Origin: Kosmotogaceae bacterium
Lineage (GTDB): Bacteria > Thermotogota > Thermotogae > Petrotogales > Kosmotogaceae
Reading direction: 5' to 3'
Length of the DNA stretch: 64,000 bases
NCBI GenBank assembly: GCA_016933635.1
Contig: JAFGAP010000197.1
Span: 38,492-102,491, forward strand
Part shown: positions 19,034-28,587 of the stretch, piece by piece
How the letters are laid out: each line of letters opens with the position of its first letter
Position numbering within the stretch: position 1 is the first letter of the stretch
The notes under the pieces: generated by a model
What the model was told of the DNA's origin: nothing
Seen by the model: the letters and a program-made list of their open reading frames with translations, nothing else
Database searches by the model: none
Translations under genes and position numbers: made by a program

Positions 19034-20674
19034 ATGATGAAGAAAACTTCTTCCAAGTCCATATGGCTTCTTACCGTTTTTGTTTTCATGGTCATCTCGC
19101 TTTTTGCACAAACCGAAGGGCCTAAAATGCTTCTAGATCCTATTCTTGTTGAGAGAACCGTGAGACCTGGAGACATTATAAGCTACACTCTCAACATCGA
19201 AAATGAAGATGATTTCAACCCGCTTACACTAGATATCAGTGTAGCCGATATTGCCGAGAGCGACAGTGGTTCCTACGAGATTGTGGAGGCAGGTACAACC
19301 CCTTACTCGGTCAGCAGGTGGCTGAAGACGAATTTGAACAGAATCGTCATTCCACCCAAATCACTGCGAGAAGTGGAGGTCACACTGAACGTCCCGAGGG
19401 GGATTTCAGGAGGACTCTACGGGGCTGTAGTTCTTACTCCGGTCACCGGGCAGATTGACGAAGAAGGTGCGCTCGGTGTTTCGGAATTCGTATTTCAAAT
19501 GGCCAGTTTTCTCGAGGTTGTGATAGCAGGAACCGCTATTCGACAGGAAGCTTACACTGCAGGCTTTGACGTTGGGCTTTCGAAGGACTACATGTTTTTG
19601 AAAGGAGAAGTTGGCGACGATGCTCTGGTTTTTTCTTCGAGTGTGTTGAACGAAGGAAACGTCCATATCGTTACCAGTGGCACACTCCAGATCAAAACGC
19701 TCGATAACAGGACCGTCGCAAGATACCCTCTTGGGGGTGGAAGAGGCGTAATCCTGCCAGGGGCAACAGTTTCCCTGATGACGGTCATGACCAGGAAACT
19801 GCCGCCGGGTGATTACATCGCCAGATCTGTGGTCGAGTATGGACAGCGAAGACCTTTGATAAGCGAGGTGAGCTTTGCCGTCAAGGAAGAAGAGGTGAGT
19901 GTCGAGACGAACGAATATGCAGAACTCGCAAAGTTCCTCATTGAGCCATCTGAAATTGAAATCTCGATCAAACCCGGTGCCTTCCGTTCGGCAGTTGTTC
20001 AGGTCACTAATCGCGGCGAAGAGAAAATAGATATCGAAAGCAGGATCCTTCCGCTTGTTTATGACATATATGGAGAGATCTTACCGGAGGACGAAAGGGG
20101 AGAAGGTCTCGACTGGATCGAGCTTAGTCCGTCGTCTTTCTCTTTAGATGCAGGGAGAAGCAGGAGTGTTCGAATATCGGTTAGGCCTCCTTCGGATTCG
20201 GTGGGGGCTCATTACGCCGACCTGGTTTTCAGATCATCTAGCGGTGATGCATCGGTCGAGGGCGGTGTGAGTCTTATGATTCTCTCGGGAAGTGATTTTA
20301 CTAGAAAGCCTTCCCTGAATCTGGTGTCCATGCAAGAGATAGAAGGAGCGATAAACTTCGACTATATTCTTAAGAACGAGGGGAACATTCATATCTACGC
20401 AACATTTGAAGTGGCGCTCAGCAGGCTTTTCGCTCAGGAGATACTCGAGAGCGGGCAAATACTACCGGCCAGGTCGCAGGAGGTCGCAAGAATGACGATC
20501 CCCCTAGACGACGTTCCAATTCTTCCGGGAGCCGAAAGATTGCTGAGTATCATGATGCCAGCAGAATTAGAAGCAGGGGATTATGAACTGCTGTTGAGAC
20601 TCGATTTCGAAGGAGACGAACCGGTGGTCTTCAGAACCAAATTCAGCATTGGGGAAGGTGAGAATAATGAATAA
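19034..20674 (+). CDS. Secreted Ig/COG1470-like protein (DUF916-like), internally duplicated
   Basis: Signal peptide; two rounds of 'PGD/A...V.N....I.I.P.S.R.V.V.V..P....GA.YG/AD.V' beta-sandwich pattern. Confidence 0.65.
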   Translation: MMKKTSSKSIWLLTVFVFMVISLFAQTEGPKMLLDPILVERTVRPGDIISYTLNIENEDDFNPLTLDISVADIAESDSGSYEIVEAGTTPYSVSRWLKTNLNRIVIPPKSLREVEVTLNVPRGISGGLYGAVVLTPVTGQIDEEGALGVSEFVFQMASFLEVVIAGTAIRQEAYTAGFDVGLSKDYMFLKGEVGDDALVFSSSVLNEGNVHIVTSGTLQIKTLDNRTVARYPLGGGRGVILPGATVSLMTVMTRKLPPGDYIARSVVEYGQRRPLISEVSFAVKEEEVSVETNEYAELAKFLIEPSEIEISIKPGAFRSAVVQVTNRGEEKIDIESRILPLVYDIYGEILPEDERGEGLDWIELSPSSFSLDAGRSRSVRISVRPPSDSVGAHYADLVFRSSSGDASVEGGVSLMILSGSDFTRKPSLNLVSMQEIEGAINFDYILKNEGNIHIYATFEVALSRLFAQEILESGQILPARSQEVARMTIPLDDVPILPGAERLLSIMMPAELEAGDYELLLRLDFEGDEPVVFRTKFSIGEGENNE

Positions 20675-21842
20675 AAAGATTCTGGTATCGATTATGACAG
20701 TCTTTGTACTGATTTTTCCTGCGTTTGCTTTCAGTACAGAACTTGAACAGCCATTAGTATCTAACTACTTCTACGATACTTATATTCTAGACGCGTTGAG
20801 CGATATTTCGGCCCAGACTGGTGTGACAATAATAGCCGATAGCACAGTGGCAGGTTTTGTAACAATTGAACTCACCGATGTGCCTCTTGAGAAGGCTCTG
20901 CAGCTTGTTCTTATGACAGGGGGATACTCATATGTGAAGATCGATGACTTCTACTTCGTGGGAGCGCCCGATCCCAAGAGCCCTTCATTCTATCTCATAG
21001 CCAAAACCGAGAGTTTCAAGATACAGTATCTTAGCGTCGCTTCTATCAAGGAACTGCTACCAGCAATATACGAGCAATACGTCAAGATAAACGGCACAAG
21101 CAATATGCTCACGATAACGGCTCCGGAAAATATCATCGAGAGATTCCGGGAGGACCTGAAGAAGATCGATATTCCATCGAAGAGCGTGAAGATTCAGATC
21201 GTGGTTACGGAAGTCTCCGAAGGCGTGATGAAGGAGCTCGGGCTGGAGAGTATCGAATACGAATTCGATGCCAGCGAATCCTTCAACGAAAACTGGATTA
21301 CGGTTCTAAAACTTGCTCTTGGCACTTTCGATCTTGAGACTGACTTCTTCGGTGCGCTACTGGCAAAGATCAAACTGCTTGAGGACGACCACAAAGCCGA
21401 GATAACTGCCGATCCTTGGATCGTTGTGAATGATAGGATGCCAGCAAGTCTTTATATTGGCGAGAGGCAGGTTGTGGTTCTTGAGGCTGCCGGAGCAACA
21501 TCGAGAATAGAGTCGATAGATGCCGGAATCTCGCTAGAAGTTACTCCAAAGATCCTGAACAGCGAAGAGATTGAGCTGACAATATCTCCGAAGATAAGCA
21601 GTTTCAGCGGAGATCGCTTGAACGGCCTCCTTGTAAGAAGAAACGAGCTTTCAACAACCATATACGCCAGAGACGGGCAGACAATAATGATCTCAGGCAT
21701 AACCTTTGAGAAGAAGTCAGAGGGCTTTCGCGGCCTACCTTTCATATCGAAGATTCCTCTTCTCAGATATCTGTTCGGTGTTGGCACTGAGGATGATAAC
21801 AAAAGAGAGTTGATGATATTCGTAACTCCAGAGATACTATAG
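20667..21842 (+). CDS. Secretin-family protein (STN + N-domain + secretin domain)
   Basis: 'LDALSDISAQTGVTIIADSTVAGFVTIELTDVPLEKALQLVL'; C-terminal 'ITADPWIVVNDRMPASLYIGERQ...DAGISLEVTPKI...TTIYARDGQTIMISGI...GLPFISKIPLLRYLFG...RELMIFVTPEIL'. Confidence 0.88.
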   Translation: MNKKILVSIMTVFVLIFPAFAFSTELEQPLVSNYFYDTYILDALSDISAQTGVTIIADSTVAGFVTIELTDVPLEKALQLVLMTGGYSYVKIDDFYFVGAPDPKSPSFYLIAKTESFKIQYLSVASIKELLPAIYEQYVKINGTSNMLTITAPENIIERFREDLKKIDIPSKSVKIQIVVTEVSEGVMKELGLESIEYEFDASESFNENWITVLKLALGTFDLETDFFGALLAKIKLLEDDHKAEITADPWIVVNDRMPASLYIGERQVVVLEAAGATSRIESIDAGISLEVTPKILNSEEIELTISPKISSFSGDRLNGLLVRRNELSTTIYARDGQTIMISGITFEKKSEGFRGLPFISKIPLLRYLFGVGTEDDNKRELMIFVTPEIL

Positions 21843-21844
21843 GG

Positions 21845-23092
21845 TTGCTTATGAGACTCTTGATGATTGTTGCCTTTGTGGCCTTTTGCTGCGTGCTGTG
21901 CTTCGCCGGTGCCGGCAGTACCCATGAGACTGAAGTTTCAAACATACTATACTTGATCGAAGTAGTCAACTTCAGCAGACAGGATTTCCAGAACCTGAAT
22001 CTCGATTTCTCGTCCATCAAATTCGAGAGCGACGTCAGGTCGGCTTTCGAGTTTGGTTTCAGCCCCGTAACAATGGAAGTGCTTGCCGGTACGCCGTTTG
22101 GAACGCTGTACTTTCAGACGGGAGAAGAAAACCTTCAGCAGTATGAGAGTTATAGATCTTGGCTTGCAACGGTTCCCGAGAAGCCCGTAAGGGTTATGAT
22201 AGCAAGAGAGATGATCTCCATGCTCTCAGGACTTAGGAGTGCGGATGGTATTGAGCTTTCTCTTACTCCCCTGGCAGTCTCTTCTGAGAGCATCATGAAC
22301 GCTCTCAGACTTGCAACGGTGGCTGGAACGATGTCTGTAGATTCCGTAGTGAGCCTTAAAGCCGGGGAGCCCTTTCCAGTTGCAATGATAAGGAAGAGCA
22401 AAAGAGCTGACAGCAACCTGCCCCGCCTGTTGCATGCTTCTGAAGAAAGATATGCGGTACTGTACATCTCTGCATTTGAGTCTCATGACTTTCCCGAAGA
22501 GACTCTTTTGGACTCTTCCAGCATCGACGGACTGCTGGAATCTCTCTGGAAAGTTGAAGAGAAGGAGCTAGTCTCAAACGCAAGTCTTGGGATTTCATAC
22601 TCAGAAGGTCTCTCATTAAGCTTCAACGCAAACTTATGGCTTATAGAGTCGCTCAGATTCAGGGCCGGCTACTCGAATTTGATCTCCTCACGCCTGGAGT
22701 TTGGAGTTACTTTATATCCATCGAAATGGTCTCTCGGTCTCGATGGAGAGATAAACTATCTACCCGGTTCCGGTGGCACTGTTTCTTTAGGTCTCTCTGA
22801 CGAGGAAGCTGTTCTGGAAGACCTGACAATAGGCGCCGCAATCTATCCCATCTCATTCGACTTCATAACCGCAAAGACGGTAAGCCCCTTGTTCAGGGTC
22901 TATGCGAACTACTCTCCTGGAATCTTCAACTTCTACACGAGCTATTCAAAGTCCAGTCGCTTCGACCAGCTTCAGGTATCTCTGGGCATAAGACCATTTG
23001 ACTGGCTTCTACTGTCTGGTAAGTACACAAAGGATTTCAGCAATATGGGCACAGGTGCCTTTTCGGTCATTACCACTGTTAGTTTTAGATAA
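21845..23092 (+). CDS. Predicted secreted or outer-membrane beta-barrel protein
   Basis: Signal peptide; C-terminal half rich in alternating amphipathic strands (e.g. 'LFRVYANYSPGIFNFYTSYSKSSRFDQLQVSLGIRPFDWLLLSGKYTKDF') ending in 'VSFR'. Confidence 0.6.
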   Translation: MLMRLLMIVAFVAFCCVLCFAGAGSTHETEVSNILYLIEVVNFSRQDFQNLNLDFSSIKFESDVRSAFEFGFSPVTMEVLAGTPFGTLYFQTGEENLQQYESYRSWLATVPEKPVRVMIAREMISMLSGLRSADGIELSLTPLAVSSESIMNALRLATVAGTMSVDSVVSLKAGEPFPVAMIRKSKRADSNLPRLLHASEERYAVLYISAFESHDFPEETLLDSSSIDGLLESLWKVEEKELVSNASLGISYSEGLSLSFNANLWLIESLRFRAGYSNLISSRLEFGVTLYPSKWSLGLDGEINYLPGSGGTVSLGLSDEEAVLEDLTIGAAIYPISFDFITAKTVSPLFRVYANYSPGIFNFYTSYSKSSRFDQLQVSLGIRPFDWLLLSGKYTKDFSNMGTGAFSVITTVSFR

Positions 23093-23095
23093 TCT

Positions 23096-24106
23096 TCAAA
23101 TCAGCAGACAGGCATCGCCGAACGAGAAGAATCTGTATCTCTTTAAAATGGCCTCTCTATAGGCCGAGAGAATCAAATCCCTACCGGCAAATGCAGAAAC
23201 GAGCATAAGAAGGGTAGATCTCGGTAAGTGAAAGTTAGTTATGAGAGAGTCGATCGCTTTGAATGTATATGGAGGATAGATAAAAATATCTGTATGACCA
23301 CTATCACCTACGATGGAACCGTGACGAGCAATTATACTCTCCAGGGTTCGAACGGTAGTAGTACCAACTGCTACTATTCTTCTCTTTTCGGCTCTAGCCC
23401 GCTCCAGTCTCTCTGCAACTTCCGAAGAAACGGAGAAGAATTCGAAGTGCATCTTGTGGCCATCAATTGTTTCAGATTTTACTGGTCTAAATGTGCCAAT
23501 TCCAACATGAAGAGTAATGAATTCTACATCTACATCTTTCTTCCTGAGTCTTTCGAAAAGAGTATCGGTGAAGTGTAGTCCCGCAGTGGGGGCAGCTACG
23601 GAGCCCTCCGGCCGAGAATAAACCGTCTGGTACGCTTCTGGATTGTCGGGGTAGTACTTGACGTAGGGTGGAATTGCCAAAAGGCCTACTTTTTTTACGT
23701 CTTCATCTGTCACGCTTCCAAAATCGAGTATCCTGCTTGAATCATCACAGTGTTCTATTACTTTGCAGGAGATTCCATTGAATAAGAGCAGGTTTCCGGG
23801 TTTGATTTTTGACCCGGGCCTGACTATGGCTTTCCAGAGACCCCCGCCAAGCTTTTCCGTTAGGACTGCCTCTACTTTGGCCCCTGTTTCCTTTTTGCCG
23901 AGGAGTCTTGCCGGAATAACCCGACTATTGTTTAGGACAAGAACATCTCCCGGATTAAGAAAATCTTCAATTTCTGAGAATACTCTGTGTTCGAACGAGT
24001 ATGTCTGCCTATTGATAACTAATAGCCGAGAGCTATCTCTTGGAACTGCTGGCTTTTGAGCTATCAGTTCTTCCGGAAGCTCAAAATCATAGTCTGAGAC
24101 TTTCAT
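23096..24106 (-). CDS. queA: S-adenosylmethionine:tRNA ribosyltransferase-isomerase QueA
   Basis: 'MKVSDYDFELPEELIAQKPAVPRDSSRLLV', 'GSVAAPTAGLHFT', 'LHVGIGTFRPV'. Confidence 0.97.
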   Translation of the reverse strand: MKVSDYDFELPEELIAQKPAVPRDSSRLLVINRQTYSFEHRVFSEIEDFLNPGDVLVLNNSRVIPARLLGKKETGAKVEAVLTEKLGGGLWKAIVRPGSKIKPGNLLLFNGISCKVIEHCDDSSRILDFGSVTDEDVKKVGLLAIPPYVKYYPDNPEAYQTVYSRPEGSVAAPTAGLHFTDTLFERLRKKDVDVEFITLHVGIGTFRPVKSETIDGHKMHFEFFSVSSEVAERLERARAEKRRIVAVGTTTVRTLESIIARHGSIVGDSGHTDIFIYPPYTFKAIDSLITNFHLPRSTLLMLVSAFAGRDLILSAYREAILKRYRFFSFGDACLLI

Positions 24107-25088
24107 CTATTTCCTCCGGTCTGATAATCGTAATATCTTCAACAGCGTGATCCAGAAACCTGTCGTAGGTTATCACTACTGAACCGCCCTCTCTAGCCAA
24201 AAAGATTAGCCGATCATCGGCAGGAGAGTATGTTTCGACCTGAGGAAGTGACAGAAGCCTATTAAGACTTTCCTGCTGAAAGCCGCCGATAGTATATCTG
24301 ATATTTGCATCAAAGACTATTCTATAAGGGAACAAAGCAATTCTGCAAAGAGCCATCCTTAGGAAGAGATCATCGATTCTTTTTAGATCGGCATGATCAC
24401 TCATCGAAAAAACTATATTGCTGCCGTCAATAGCAACAGATTTAGAATGATTCGACATAATTGCCGTCTTAACGTAGGGATGTGTGAACCTGAGATTGTT
24501 AAGCAACTTTCTTTCGGATTTAGAAAGAGAAGTTAGTGCATTTCTAAGGGTCTTCATCTCTGAGATATCTGTGTATACGGCTCTTCTTAATCTTTCGGAG
24601 AGATTGGAGCTTATATCATTCTCCTCCCTTTCGAAAAGCAAAGCCGCCTCCAGCATAACGAAATCCTGTATCCCATGCTCGCCAATTGAGCGGGTTAGGG
24701 ATTGCCATTCTCTGTAATCATCTATTGATTGAATTCTCTCTTTTACCGGGCCAGTGACGGGAGGATTGCTTCTCGGATCCACAAAGAAAAGCAGGTGTCC
24801 CATATCTGAGACTGATGCTTTGGACAATGTAGAAGCATATTCAACCCTTTCTTCTGGTGCCCTATCTCTTTCGCGGAGTATGTCGATTGAAAATTCGATC
24901 TCTTCATAAGAAAGATGGGCTAATCCACTTATTCTCTTTTGGATTTTTGCAATCGTAGTACTACTTACAGGGCTTCTCTTCAGAGCTTTATATAGTTTTT
25001 CGGCATGCTCCTTTCTGTTACTATAAAAGGTGTAAAATCCTTCAGAGGACGCGGCCTCTCTTACTCGGTTGAAAATTTCATTAATCAT
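24087..25088 (-). CDS. Protein with C-terminal NYN/Zc3h12a-like ribonuclease domain
   Basis: 'KSVAIDGSNIVFS...YRIVFDANIRYTIGG...VETYSPADDRLIFLAREGGSVVITYDRFLDH' follows the NYN acidic-residue pattern. Confidence 0.65.
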   Translation of the reverse strand: MINEIFNRVREAASSEGFYTFYSNRKEHAEKLYKALKRSPVSSTTIAKIQKRISGLAHLSYEEIEFSIDILRERDRAPEERVEYASTLSKASVSDMGHLLFFVDPRSNPPVTGPVKERIQSIDDYREWQSLTRSIGEHGIQDFVMLEAALLFEREENDISSNLSERLRRAVYTDISEMKTLRNALTSLSKSERKLLNNLRFTHPYVKTAIMSNHSKSVAIDGSNIVFSMSDHADLKRIDDLFLRMALCRIALFPYRIVFDANIRYTIGGFQQESLNRLLSLPQVETYSPADDRLIFLAREGGSVVITYDRFLDHAVEDITIIRPEEIDESLRL

Positions 25089-25132
25089 TACTACTCACCG
25101 TTCCAGTACAGCATTCAGCCATAATTAAGTCT

Positions 25133-25161
25133 TTGACACGCTTTCCTCTCTATGATATAAT
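25133..25161 (+). promoter_or_regulatory. Sigma70-type promoter of rpmE
   Basis: TTGACA (25133-25138), 17-nt spacer, TATAAT (25156-25161). Confidence 0.88.
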
Positions 25162-25201
25162 GAATTCTGTGCAAATTACAACATGAAGAGGTGAAGCCCC
25201 G

Positions 25202-25411
25202 ATGAAAAAAGAAATGCACCCTGAGATGAAGCTAGTGACTGTAAAGTGTACGTGTGGCGCAGAGCACAAGTTTTACTCAACAAAGGAAAACATCAAGATT
25301 GACCTTTGCTCTAGCTGCCATCCCTTCTTCCGTGGAGATGCGTCTTCTATGATTCTCGACACTGAAGGAAGAGTACAGAAGTTCAGAAACAAATACGGAG
25401 ACAATTACTGA
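25202..25411 (+). CDS. rpmE: 50S ribosomal protein L31, zinc-binding type
   Basis: [27 protein letters not shown]...[12 protein letters not shown] with CxC/CxxC. Confidence 0.95.
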   Translation: MKKEMHPEMKLVTVKCTCGAEHKFYSTKENIKIDLCSSCHPFFRGDASSMILDTEGRVQKFRNKYGDNY

Positions 25412-25461
25412 GCAGGCGTTTTGCGCAAACTCAAGTATATAGTCAATTGGAGGTTAGTCAT

Positions 25462-25830
25462 GTGAGTGTGAAAGTGGGTACCGTTGTTGAGGGAAATGTG
25501 ACTTCTGTTAAGAAATTTGGAGCGTACGTAAATCTTGAAGGCGGAGAAGAGGGATTCATACACATTTCAAAAGTCGCAAGGGAGTACGTGAAGAACATTG
25601 AAGACTATCTCAAAGTTGGTCAGAAAGTGGAAGCAAAGGTTCTCGGAACGACGAAAGATGGAAAGTGGGAGCTGTCTATGAAGGATCTAAAAGGCAAGGG
25701 TTCTGAAGAGGCACCTACAAGTCAGGACTTCGAGAAGAAACTGGCCAAGTTCATGAGAGACAGCGGCGAGAAGATTTCTGCCTATAAGAGAAGACTCGAC
25801 AAGAAAAGAGGTATCCGTAAAAGACCATAA
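25462..25830 (+). CDS. S1-domain RNA-binding protein (GTG start after GGAGGT)
   Basis: 'VGTVVEGNVTSVKKFGAYVNLEGGEEGFIHISKVAREYVKNIEDYLKVGQKVEAKVLG'. Confidence 0.92.
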   Translation: MSVKVGTVVEGNVTSVKKFGAYVNLEGGEEGFIHISKVAREYVKNIEDYLKVGQKVEAKVLGTTKDGKWELSMKDLKGKGSEEAPTSQDFEKKLAKFMRDSGEKISAYKRRLDKKRGIRKRP

Positions 25831-25856
25831 TAGATGAGCTAAAGTTAGATAGAATT

Positions 25857-25879
25857 AAGGGAGCTAGGCTCCCTTTTTT
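25857..25879 (+). terminator. Rho-independent terminator
   Basis: AAGGGAGC-TAG-GCTCCCTT followed by TTTT. Confidence 0.85.
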
Positions 25880-25991
25880 GTGGCTCTGCTAGCAATTCGT
25901 AGAAATGGCGAGCGAAACGATCGTAGGAAAGCACAGACTTGCATAAAAAGGTATAATTGGACAGAATTGCCAGAATTAGGAGGTTATTGCT

Positions 25992-28559
25992 ATGTACTTC
26001 CTCGAAAGAGTGATGGCGGTACCACGATTGCCGGAGAAGCTAAGAAGACTTGAAGAACTTTCAAAGAACCTTTGGTGGAGTTGGAACTACCGCGCTCAAC
26101 AGATGTTCAAGTATATGGATCCAGAAATGTGGTATCAGGAAAGAAGGAGTCCCGTAAGGCTTCTTCGAAGGATAAGTCAAACCAGACTTTATGAGCTTTC
26201 CGAAGACAAACCATTTATTGAAATGTATGAAAGTGTCGTCGGAGAGTTTGATGAATATATGGGTGGGAAAGATACCTGGATGGATAGAGAACATCCCGAC
26301 AGAAAAGAACAATGTATCGCGTATTTCTGTGCCGAATATGGCTTCCATGAATCTTTCCCGATCTACTCCGGGGGTCTTGGGATTCTTGCTGGAGATCACT
26401 TAAAAACTGCCAGCGATATGGGACTGAACTTCGTTGCTATTGGTCTTTTATACAGGAACGGTTACTTCGAACAGAGAATCGACGAGTCGGGCTGGCAGCA
26501 GAATATTTACCACTCCTATGAATTTGAGGACTTTCCTGTAGTTCCCGCACTGGATGACTCGGGAGATGAGATATTCGTTAACATCGACTTCCCAGGCAGG
26601 AAAGTCTGGGCAAAAATCTGGAAGGCAGCTGTGGGAAGAACATCTCTATATCTACTTGATACAGACATTCCCCAAAACGAGCCGGAAGACAGAAACATAA
26701 CGGCTACGCTCTATGGCGGCGATCGGGAAACTAGGATAAAGCAAGAGATTCTCCTTGGCATAGGAGGAGTGAGGGCTCTCAGAATGCTTAATTATTCACC
26801 GAATGTTTGGCACATGAATGAAGGGCACGCGGCCTTCCTTTCTCTAGAGAGAATCAGAGAGTTGGTTCAGAAGAACTCTATAGATTTGTCCACAGCTTCA
26901 ATGATTGTAAAATCTGGAAACGTCTTTACCACTCACACTCCTGTACCCGCAGGGAACGACACGTTCAGCCTTGAGATAATCGACAAATACTTCGGTGATT
27001 TCTTGAGCTCAATAAGAGCCGAGAGAGAAGAATTCATTAACCTTGGGATCGAGAGACTTCCGGGTGGAGGCCAGCAATACAGTATGACCGTTCTTGCCCT
27101 TAGATTGTCCGCTCTCGCTAATGGAGTCAGCAAGCTGCACGGAAGGGTAAGCAGAAACCTTTGGAATCATATCTACCCTGACCTGCCCGCTGTTGAAGTC
27201 CCTATATCTCATGTTACGAACGGAGTACATATCTGGACCTGGCTGAACCCAAATCTACTCAAACTTCTAGACAAATATTTGCCTGTTGGTTGGCATGAAA
27301 AGGTTTACGACCCCGAAATCTGGGAGTCGGTGGGCAAGATACCCGAAGAGGAGATCTGGGAATTGCACATGTCGCTAAAATCAAGGGCAAGAAACTTTCT
27401 GCAAGGTAGGCTTAAGAGGCAAAGAATGAGACTGGGCGAAACCATAGAAGATCTTATGGAAGTCGAAGAAGCTCTTCCTGAGGATGTTCTTACGATAGGA
27501 TTCGCAAGGAGATTTGCCACATATAAGAGAGCGACGTTAATCTTCAAAGATATCAACAGGCTGAAGTCGATAATCACGAACTCTGAAAGACCTGTTCAGT
27601 TTGTTTTTGCCGGGAAGGCTCATCCTGCAGACGATCCTGGTAAGGAGCTGATAAGAAAACTTTATGAAATTTCCAGGACTCCTGAATTCAAGAGCAGGAT
27701 TATCATTGTTGAAAATTACGACATGAACATCGCTAGACACTTGGTGAGCGGTGTAGATATTTGGCTCAATACACCAAGGAGACCTCATGAAGCCAGTGGG
27801 ACCAGTGGCGAAAAGGCAGGTATGAATGGGGTTCTGAATTTCAGTGTTCTAGACGGCTGGTGGGTAGAAGGCTTCAATGGAGAGAACGGCTGGGCCATCG
27901 GCGACAACAGAGATTACAAGGACCACGAGCTTCAGGATAGAATAGATTCCGTTTCCATTTACAGCTCACTTGAAAAGGAGATAATTCCTCTTTACTACTC
28001 CAGAGATGAAAATGGAGTTGCCAAAGAGTGGGCAAAGAGAATGAAAAACTCTATCAAAGAAATCGGAAGCAAATTCAATACGCACAGGATGATAGCAGAC
28101 TATGCAGAAGATCTATATTTTCCAGTCGCCGATCTTTCCAAAGAAGCCGAAAAAGATGGTTTTAGACTCGCAAAGAGTGTTGCCATCTGGAAAGACAAAT
28201 TCAGTTCGAGCTGGAATGCCATAAGAATCAAGCCCAACATGCTAGGAGAGGCTTCTGCAAAGTCCGTTAAGGTGGGGCAGGAGATTTCTCTTTCAGCGAA
28301 CATATATCTCGGTACCATGGATCCTTCGGAGGTTCAGGTCGAGATCTTCGTGGCGAAGATGAATGACGAAGGAGAAATGGACGGTTTCAACCTTTACCCC
28401 ATGAAGTTAGTTAAGGAGGATGTTCACGGAGAATACGTATATGGGGGCAAATTTACCATATCAGAAGAGGGACAACTTGCATACACTGTTAGAGTGATCC
28501 CTAATCCCGAAAGACTACCTCACAGATACTTCATACCTGCTGCAAAATGGATTACATAA
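25992..28559 (+). CDS. glgP: Alpha-glucan phosphorylase (glycogen phosphorylase family)
   Basis: 'LRRLEELSKNLWWSWN', 'AYFCAEYGFHESFPIYSGGLGILAGDHLKTASDMGL', 'GVDIWLNTPRRPHEASGTSGEKAGMNG'. Confidence 0.93.
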   Translation: MYFLERVMAVPRLPEKLRRLEELSKNLWWSWNYRAQQMFKYMDPEMWYQERRSPVRLLRRISQTRLYELSEDKPFIEMYESVVGEFDEYMGGKDTWMDREHPDRKEQCIAYFCAEYGFHESFPIYSGGLGILAGDHLKTASDMGLNFVAIGLLYRNGYFEQRIDESGWQQNIYHSYEFEDFPVVPALDDSGDEIFVNIDFPGRKVWAKIWKAAVGRTSLYLLDTDIPQNEPEDRNITATLYGGDRETRIKQEILLGIGGVRALRMLNYSPNVWHMNEGHAAFLSLERIRELVQKNSIDLSTASMIVKSGNVFTTHTPVPAGNDTFSLEIIDKYFGDFLSSIRAEREEFINLGIERLPGGGQQYSMTVLALRLSALANGVSKLHGRVSRNLWNHIYPDLPAVEVPISHVTNGVHIWTWLNPNLLKLLDKYLPVGWHEKVYDPEIWESVGKIPEEEIWELHMSLKSRARNFLQGRLKRQRMRLGETIEDLMEVEEALPEDVLTIGFARRFATYKRATLIFKDINRLKSIITNSERPVQFVFAGKAHPADDPGKELIRKLYEISRTPEFKSRIIIVENYDMNIARHLVSGVDIWLNTPRRPHEASGTSGEKAGMNGVLNFSVLDGWWVEGFNGENGWAIGDNRDYKDHELQDRIDSVSIYSSLEKEIIPLYYSRDENGVAKEWAKRMKNSIKEIGSKFNTHRMIADYAEDLYFPVADLSKEAEKDGFRLAKSVAIWKDKFSSSWNAIRIKPNMLGEASAKSVKVGQEISLSANIYLGTMDPSEVQVEIFVAKMNDEGEMDGFNLYPMKLVKEDVHGEYVYGGKFTISEEGQLAYTVRVIPNPERLPHRYFIPAAKWIT

Positions 28560-28587
28560 AGGAACCCGCCTAACGGCGGGTTCCTTT
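28558..28587. terminator. Bidirectional terminator hairpin
   Basis: AAAGGAACCCGCC-TAAC-GGCGGGTTCCTTT between convergent genes. Confidence 0.85.
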
